A DNA stretch of 52,689 nucleotides, taken from Panacagrimonas sp052386745 (GTDB lineage Bacteria > Pseudomonadota > Gammaproteobacteria > Nevskiales > Nevskiaceae). The stretch spans positions 1 through 52,689 of the forward strand of contig JBQTJW010000033.1 in the NCBI GenBank assembly GCA_052386745.1, read 5' to 3'. Made by a program: the position numbers and the translations under genes. The notes under the pieces were generated by a model that searched no databases, had not been told where the DNA came from, and saw only the letters and a list, made by a program, of their open reading frames with translations. Shown one piece after another: positions 47,220-52,689 of this stretch (position 1 is the stretch's first letter; each line of letters opens with the position of its first letter).

Positions 47220-50200
47220 CTACCTGGGCAGCCTGTTCCAGCGCTGGTTGGTACCCCCGTAGTCCCGCCAGAAGATGACATCGTTGAGGTTGCCTGCGTG
47301 CAGGTCCATGGCCTGCAGGGAGCTGTTGGCCGGTCCGATGCGGGTGCCGTTGACGATGAAGTTCTGGTTGGTGCTGCCATTGCAAGTCTGCAATTGCAGG
47401 CGCGTGCCGTCGGCAAAGCCGCCCGGCGTGCCCACGCACAGCCCGCCGATGACCATGCGGACCGATCCGTTAGCGCTGGCCGGGAAGCTCACGCGCTGGG
47501 CCGCGCTGTTGGCGTTGCAGGTCTTGGCGCTCATGGGGTCACCCGCCGATGGTGATCCGTCCTCGGGTTGCAGGCACAGGTTCGTGCTGCGGACGTTCTG
47601 CACCTGGAAGACCGGATCGGTCGGCGGGGTGCCGGTCAACGTCGTGCTGCTGAAGCTGCCGCTCACCCCCCCGATGTTCAGGGTGGTGGTCACGACGGTG
47701 GCGTTGGCCGCCGAGGCGGTGTGCCGCAGGCAGACGGTCTGCCCATTGGCGATGGTGCTGGCCGCCGTGACAAAGCTGGCACTGCATCCGATCGAGTACG
47801 ACCCGCCCACCACGCTGATCGACGCAGGGGCATCGATGCCGACCACGGTGATCGGCGCACTGGTCTGAATCGAGCCCAGCGCCACGTCTGTGACATCGGT
47901 GAACGTGAATACGTCAGGGGTCGTGTCAGGCGGGGGTGTCGGATCAGAGGTGGTCGTGCTGCTGAAGCTCCCGGTGACGCCCCCGATGTTCAGGCTGGTA
48001 GTCACCAGCGTGCTGACGGCGGACGAGGCGGTGTGTCGCAGGCAGACCGTCTGACCGTTGGAGATGGTGCTGGCTGCCGTGACAAAGCTGGCGCTGCATC
48101 CGATCGAGTACGACCCGCCCTCCACGCTGATCGGCGCCGGAGAATTGATGCCGGCCACCGTGATCGGCGCACTGGTCTGAGTCGTACCCAGCGGCACGCC
48201 CGCGACATCGGTGAAGATGAATGCGTCGGGCGTGATGTCCGCATCCTCTGTCGTGCTGGCAAAGCTGCCCACCACTCCACCGATGTTCAGGCTGGTGGTC
48301 ACCAGCGTGCTGACGGCGGACGAAGCGGTGTGCCGCAGGCAGACGGTCTGACCGTTGGAGATGGTGCTGGCCGTGGAAACGAAGATCACCCCGCAACCGA
48401 TTGAATAGGTCCCGCCGGCAACACTGATGGGCACCGCGGCTTCGATTCCGCTCACGGTGATCGGATCGCTGGTCTGGATGGATCCCAGGGGCACACCGGT
48501 CGCGCTCGTGAATGTGAACGGATCTGGGGTGGAATCTGCCGCCACCGTGGTACTTGAAAAACTGCCGCTGACGCCACCAATGCTCAGTGTCGTGGTGACC
48601 ATGGTCGAGGCGGAAGCGGATGCCGTGTGGCTCAGGCATACCCCCTGACCGTTGGTAATCGTGCCGGCCGCAGACGTGAAGGTTCCGGTGCAGCCGACCG
48701 AATATGTCCCCCCGGTGACGCTGATGGGCGTCGCCGCGTTGATGCCGGATATGGTGACGGCGTTGCTGGTCTGGACGGAGCTCAACGGCACCCCGGTGAC
48801 GCCAGAGAAGCTGAACGGATTGGGCGTCGTGTCGGGCGGCGGGCCAACGGTCGTGCTGGTGAAGCTTCCGGTCACGCCGCCGATGTCGAGCGTCGTCGTG
48901 GTTGCGGTCGCATCGCTGGACGAGGCCGTGTGCCGCACGCACACCGTCTGGCCGGCGGTGAAACCGTCGGCGATGATGCGACCGACCTTGGCCGCGCCGG
49001 ACTCGGACCAGTGGGTGCTGTCCGTCACGAAATCACCGGCAGATCCCGAGAGCGCATTGCGGATGTCCACGATCTTGAAGCGCACGGGGTCTGCGGCTTC
49101 GAGCGCCTTGATCGCGTTGTGCGCGGGATCGAACCAGGTGCTCTTGTGAGACGCGGCGGTGTACGGGGTATAGGGTGACACCGCAACCACGAACTTCGCG
49201 AACGGCCATTCCGCTTTCATGCGATTCAGCAATGCCGGGAACCGGGTGAGGAAGGCGTTCGCATCTGCGCCGCCGTAGTTGTAGATGTCGTTCTGCCCGA
49301 GCACGACCGTGATGTATTGCGGATTCGGCGATGCCGCCTTGATGGCCGCAATGCGGACGTCGATGTTGTTGGTGGTCGTGCCGGTCGGCCCCGCCACGGC
49401 GCCACCGTGACCTTCGTGCTGGCCGTCGCCGCCAAGCCGCGGCGGGTTGTTCTGGCGACCCATCATGTCCACGGCGTAGTTGCGCGCCGGCAGGTTCTGG
49501 ATCAGCGGGCCGCGGTACGAGATGGAGGTTCCACCTGACCGATTGGTCGTTTCCGGATTGTCTCCCGCCGTCAGCGAGTCGCCCACGGGCAGGATGCTGA
49601 TCGCCACCGGACTGGCACTGATCAGCCCTGGCGCCGTTGTGAATACACCGGTGCAGCCGATCGAGTATGCCCCTCCCGTGACACTGATGGGCGTGGGTGT
49701 ATCGATGCCCGTTACAGGCACCGCGTTGGATGTTTGCGTCGAGCCCCGCGCCACGCTGCTGGCGCTGGTGAAGTTGAACGGATCGGGGGTGGAATCGGGT
49801 GGCGGGGAAGATGTCGCCGATGTCGTGCTGCTGTAGGCACCCATGACACCGCCAATGTTCAGCGTGGTTGTGGTGGTGGTGGACAGGCTCGCGGAAGCCG
49901 TGTGCCGCAGGCACACCGTCTGCCCATTGGCGATGGTGCCCGCCGTCGACACGAACGTGGTACCGCAACCAACGGAGTACGAACCGCCCACGACGCTGAT
50001 GGGGGCGGCAGTGTTGATGCCGGTCACGGTCACCGCGCCACTGGTCTGGATGGAGCTCTGGCGAACATTCGTGGCGGCCGCGAAGCTGAACGCATTCGGG
50101 GTCGTATCCGGAATCGGCGGCGGGCCGAGCGTCAACCGGTTCCAGCGCTGGTTGGTTCCGCCGTAGTCGAACCAGAAGATGGCGTCATTGGTGTTCCCAC

Positions 50201-52689
50201 CATGCAGGTCCATGGCCCGGCTGGGATCATTCACCGGTCCGATGCGGGTTCCGTTGACGGTGAAGTTCTGGCTGCTGCTGCCATTGCAGGCCTGAAGTTG
50301 CAGCCGGGTTCCGTCCGCGATCGCAGCGGTCGGCCCCATGCAGAATCCGCCGATCATCATGCGGAACGAGCCGTCGGTGCCGGGAGAGAAGGTCACCCTC
50401 TGCGCGACATCGTTGGCATCGCAGGATTTGGCACTCATTGCATCGCCAACGGACGGAGAACCATCTTCCGGCTGGAGGCAGCGGCTTGGCGAGCCGACGT
50501 TCTGCACCTGGAACACGGGGTCAGCGGGTGGCGCGGCGAGAGTCGTGCTGCTGAAGGTTGCGGCGACGCCGCCGATGTCGAGCGCGGTCGTGACGGTGGT
50601 CGCGTAGGCCGCGGATGCCGCATGTCGCACGCATACGGACTGCCCGTTTTCGATGGTCCCTGCCGCCGCCACGAACGTCGCGTTGCAACCGATCGAGTAC
50701 GAGCCGCCGGTAACGCTGATCGGGGCGGTGGTTTCAAGGCCCGTGATGGTGACGGTATTGCTGATCTGCGTGGAGTTGAGCGACGCCCCGGTGACATTGG
50801 TAAACGTGAACGCGTCCGGCGTGATGTCGACGGGAGCATCTTCCGAACGCGTGATGCTGGTGAACGTGTCGGTGATGCCGCCCACGGTGAGGACCGTGCT
50901 GGTGGAAGTCTGGTCGGCACCATGTGTTACGCCGTTGATGTCGACGAAGGCGAAAGCGTCTGGAGTGGAGTCCGGCACCGGCGGCGGTGGAGCAAGTGTC
51001 CCGGAACCGACGTTTGCAGCGTGTTCCAGTCGCAACGGAATGCTGCTGGTGGCGTCCCGTGCCGTTGTCCCGGACGACTCGGTCAGGTGGATGATCCGCA
51101 GTGCATTGGGCGACTGTGAGTCGGCGTTCTGCGTCAGGTCCACCGAGAGGAAATAAGTGGGGGTCTGGCCAAATGCATACGTGACATTGGCGTCGCCATT
51201 GGCAAACGTGATGGTCTGGACGCCAGCAACCAGGTTGAAGCTCGTCAGGCTGGTGACGAGGGCATCGTTGGCCGGGTTGAATGCCGTGTCGCCGTTGTCG
51301 CGATGGATCGACAGCCTGCTGACCAGAGCGGAGGCTTCAATAGTGCTCAGCGGCATCCCGCCGGCCGTCTCGAAACGCAGATCGATTCGCGTCAATTGTT
51401 CCGCGCGATCGCCGGTCCGGCCGCGGTGCAGGGCATCGATCCTCAGTACCGGAACATTGGTGTCGCCCGAGGCGACGGCCCCCGGCGCCATGTCGAGCGT
51501 ATCCAGCGCGAACTGCCCGCCACGGTTGGGGTAGAACGCGATGGTGTTGTCGGTGCCGGACGCCGAAAGGACGTCCACGTCGCCATCGCGATCGAGATCG
51601 ACGCCAAAAACCGAGGTGGCTCCCGCAGCGGTCACGCTGATGGTGCGTGCGATGAAGTTCTCGCGGCCGTCGTTCTCGTACCAGGCAATCTTGCCCTCGA
51701 TGGCAGACGCCGACACCACGTCCGTATCGCCATCGCCATCGACATCGGTGGCGATGAGTGCGCGCGCGCCGATGGCGGCGGTGCTGATCGTACGGAATGT
51801 GAAGTTCTGGTTGCCGTTGTTCTCGTACCACGCGATGGTGTTGTCGGCACCGGACGCCGCCAGTACATCCACGTCACCATCGTGATCCAGATCGGTGGCG
51901 AGAACCGAAGACGCCCCTGCTGCCGTGGTGCTGATGACCCGTTCGGTGAATCCCTGCTGACCATCGTTTTCGTGCCAGGCAATCTTGTTGTCCGCCCCGG
52001 AGGCGGATAGCACGTCGATGTCCCCGTCGCCGTCCACGTCTGCAGCAAACACCGAAGTCGCGCCGTCCGCCGTCGTGCTGATCGCGCGTTCCGTGAAACC
52101 CCGGTTGCCGTCATTCTCGTACCACGCGATCTTGTCGTCGCCGGTGGACGCCGAGAGCACATCGAGATCACCATCCCCATCGACGTCCATCGCGAAAACC
52201 GCTGCGGCGGCAAGGGCCGAAGAACTGATGACCCGCTCGGTAAAACCCTGGCTGCCGTTGTTTTCGTACCACGCGATCCTGCCGTCGTCGGTCGAGGCCG
52301 AAAGCACGTCCAGGTCGCCATCGCCATCGAGATCCCGGGCCGTGACGGCGCTGGCGCCAGCGGCATTGGCGCTGATGACACGCGGCGTGTAATTCAGCGC
52401 GCCGTCGTTTTCGTACCAGGCAATCCGGTTGTCGCCGCCTGACGCGGACAGCACGTCCACGTCTCCGTCCCCGTCCAGATCGACGCTGAACACGGCGCTG
52501 GCGCCGGCAGCGGTGTTCGTGATGATCGTTTTCTGCGGGAAAACGGCACTGCGGTGGATGGTCTGGTTGGTATACACCGCCAGCGTATCGTCGATGCGCG
52601 AGGCCGAGACCAGGTCCAGGTCACCGTCGAGGTCCAGGTCGCTGGCCACCACAAACTGCGCGCCGTTGGCGCTGGTGGTGATGACGCGG
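47220..52689 (-). CDS. Giant FG-GAP / Ig-like / lectin / SGNH-hydrolase protein (partial, start outside window)
   Basis: At least 1,822 residues; the frame is open to the right edge, so the start and any signal peptide are missing. Order from the N-terminal side: eight FG-GAP/VCBS calcium-binding repeats (about 51510-52689; core DLDGDGDVDVLSAS..NRIAWYENDG); an unassigned beta-rich domain (about 51000-51510); then a series of about 95-residue Ig-like repeats (opening TPD.F.F, centre GGSYSIGC, end LNIGGV.GSFSSTT). One ricin-type lectin domain interrupts the series (about 50136-50526) and a second ends the protein (47220-47625; QRWNRLPR). An SGNH hydrolase is nested in one Ig-like repeat (about 48964-49613), with GDSLTAGD, GQND and DSTHW blocks intact. 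Probably a secreted or surface carbohydrate-binding esterase. Confidence 0.88.
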   Translation of the reverse strand, partial: RVITTSANGAQFVVASDLDLDGDLDLVSASRIDDTLAVYTNQTIHRSAVFPQKTIITNTAAGASAVFSVDLDGDGDVDVLSASGGDNRIAWYENDGALNYTPRVISANAAGASAVTARDLDGDGDLDVLSASTDDGRIAWYENNGSQGFTERVISSSALAAAAVFAMDVDGDGDLDVLSASTGDDKIAWYENDGNRGFTERAISTTADGATSVFAADVDGDGDIDVLSASGADNKIAWHENDGQQGFTERVISTTAAGASSVLATDLDHDGDVDVLAASGADNTIAWYENNGNQNFTFRTISTAAIGARALIATDVDGDGDTDVVSASAIEGKIAWYENDGRENFIARTISVTAAGATSVFGVDLDRDGDVDVLSASGTDNTIAFYPNRGGQFALDTLDMAPGAVASGDTNVPVLRIDALHRGRTGDRAEQLTRIDLRFETAGGMPLSTIEASALVSRLSIHRDNGDTAFNPANDALVTSLTSFNLVAGVQTITFANGDANVTYAFGQTPTYFLSVDLTQNADSQSPNALRIIHLTESSGTTARDATSSIPLRLEHAANVGSGTLAPPPPVPDSTPDAFAFVDINGVTHGADQTSTSTVLTVGGITDTFTSITRSEDAPVDITPDAFTFTNVTGASLNSTQISNTVTITGLETTAPISVTGGSYSIGCNATFVAAAGTIENGQSVCVRHAASAAYATTVTTALDIGGVAATFSSTTLAAPPADPVFQVQNVGSPSRCLQPEDGSPSVGDAMSAKSCDANDVAQRVTFSPGTDGSFRMMIGGFCMGPTAAIADGTRLQLQACNGSSSQNFTVNGTRIGPVNDPSRAMDLHGGNTNDAIFWFDYGGTNQRWNRLTLGPPPIPDTTPNAFSFAAATNVRQSSIQTSGAVTVTGINTAAPISVVGGSYSVGCGTTFVSTAGTIANGQTVCLRHTASASLSTTTTTTLNIGGVMGAYSSTTSATSSPPPDSTPDPFNFTSASSVARGSTQTSNAVPVTGIDTPTPISVTGGAYSIGCTGVFTTAPGLISASPVAISILPVGDSLTAGDNPETTNRSGGTSISYRGPLIQNLPARNYAVDMMGRQNNPPRLGGDGQHEGHGGAVAGPTGTTTNNIDVRIAAIKAASPNPQYITVVLGQNDIYNYGGADANAFLTRFPALLNRMKAEWPFAKFVVAVSPYTPYTAASHKSTWFDPAHNAIKALEAADPVRFKIVDIRNALSGSAGDFVTDSTHWSESGAAKVGRIIADGFTAGQTVCVRHTASSSDATATTTTLDIGGVTGSFTSTTVGPPPDTTPNPFSFSGVTGVPLSSVQTSNAVTISGINAATPISVTGGTYSVGCTGTFTSAAGTITNGQGVCLSHTASASASTMVTTTLSIGGVSGSFSSTTVAADSTPDPFTFTSATGVPLGSIQTSDPITVSGIEAAVPISVAGGTYSIGCGVIFVSTASTISNGQTVCLRHTASSAVSTLVTTSLNIGGVVGSFASTTEDADITPDAFIFTDVAGVPLGTTQTSAPITVAGINSPAPISVEGGSYSIGCSASFVTAASTISNGQTVCLRHTASSAVSTLVTTSLNIGGVTGSFSSTTTSDPTPPPDTTPDVFTFTDVTDVALGSIQTSAPITVVGIDAPASISVVGGSYSIGCSASFVTAASTIANGQTVCLRHTASAANATVVTTTLNIGGVSGSFSSTTLTGTPPTDPVFQVQNVRSTNLCLQPEDGSPSAGDPMSAKTCNANSAAQRVSFPASANGSVRMVIGGLCVGTPGGFADGTRLQLQTCNGSTNQNFIVNGTRIGPANSSLQAMDLHAGNLNDVIFWRDYGGTNQRWNRLPR
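48964..49613 (-). other. SGNH/GDSL hydrolase domain nested in an Ig-like repeat
   Basis: Within the giant gene, the sequence from SPVAISILPVGDSLTAGD to SGAAKVGRIIADGF forms a complete SGNH esterase domain of about 215 residues. The catalytic Ser is in GDSL, Gly/Asn in VLGQNDIYNYGG and Asp/His in DSTHWSESG. The Ig-like repeat breaks off after FTTAPGLIS and resumes with TAGQTVCVRHTAS, so the esterase replaces only a short loop. Confidence 0.85.

Noticed and set aside
51510..52689. Regularly spaced DNA repeats resembling a CRISPR-like or minisatellite array
   Set aside because: The period is a multiple of three, the repeats lie in one open reading frame and encode FG-GAP/VCBS protein repeats; no spacers or cas genes.

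Overview
The window is about 52.7 kb of G+C-rich (roughly two thirds by eye), densely coding bacterial chromosome. The gene set (rppH, bfr/bfd, prfC, hemE, dinB, a DUF2799 lipoprotein, a YihG-like acyltransferase, cydAB with a DUF2474 peptide, Pat/YfiQ-type acetyltransferase, two DUF1329 proteins) points to a gammaproteobacterium, perhaps of the Nevskiales/Xanthomonadales side; the lineage is an inference without a marker-gene tree. No rRNA, tRNA or CRISPR array was seen.

Layout. 0-5.4 kb: an aldehyde dehydrogenase divergent from an acyl-CoA dehydrogenase, a membrane-anchored Lcl/DUF1566-like protein and a Tat-exported DUF1329 protein. 5.4-7.4 kb: iron storage and release (bfr, bfd with a Fur box), a DUF2799 lipoprotein and rppH. 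7.5-12.1 kb: a tight TonB-dependent receptor / YfiR / hybrid histidine kinase operon. 12.3-20.4 kb: a second DUF1329 protein, dinB, and a soluble NAD-linked formate dehydrogenase operon fdsGBA. That operon is interrupted between fdsB and fdsA by a 457-bp element with about 35-bp inverted repeats carrying a GxxExxY gene. 20.5-25.8 kb: a roughly 1,690-residue multi-pass membrane protein of unknown function, with an internal tandem duplication and a perfect CRP-type site upstream, followed by a MITE-like element. 25.9-29.8 kb: an AraC regulator divergent from a bufferin/Hvf-type RiPP cluster: DoxX protein, Cys-motif precursor, DUF692 (MNIO) enzyme and DUF2063 partner. 29.8-32.4 kb: a cytochrome bd/CIO-type oxidase operon (cydA, cydB, DUF2474 peptide) convergent with it. 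32.5-47.0 kb: LigB-type dioxygenase, prfC, an OmpA-family porin, two MFS transporters, a histone-deacetylase-like protein followed 19 bp later by a Pat-like acetyltransferase, hemE, an acyltransferase, a third MFS transporter and a TIGR03032 protein. 47.2 kb to the right edge: the 3' part of a giant secreted-type gene (FG-GAP repeats, Ig-like repeats, two ricin-type lectin domains and a nested SGNH hydrolase), whose start lies outside the window.

Most interesting points: the bufferin-type copper-peptide cluster facing a copper-independent oxidase; the GxxExxY inverted-repeat element inside the formate dehydrogenase operon; the SGNH esterase inserted inside one Ig-like repeat; the unidentified giant membrane protein with a CRP-like operator; and the deacetylase/acetyltransferase pair. 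Across the window a TAnAnT hexamer followed by GC recurs just upstream of many start codons and probably marks the housekeeping -10 element.
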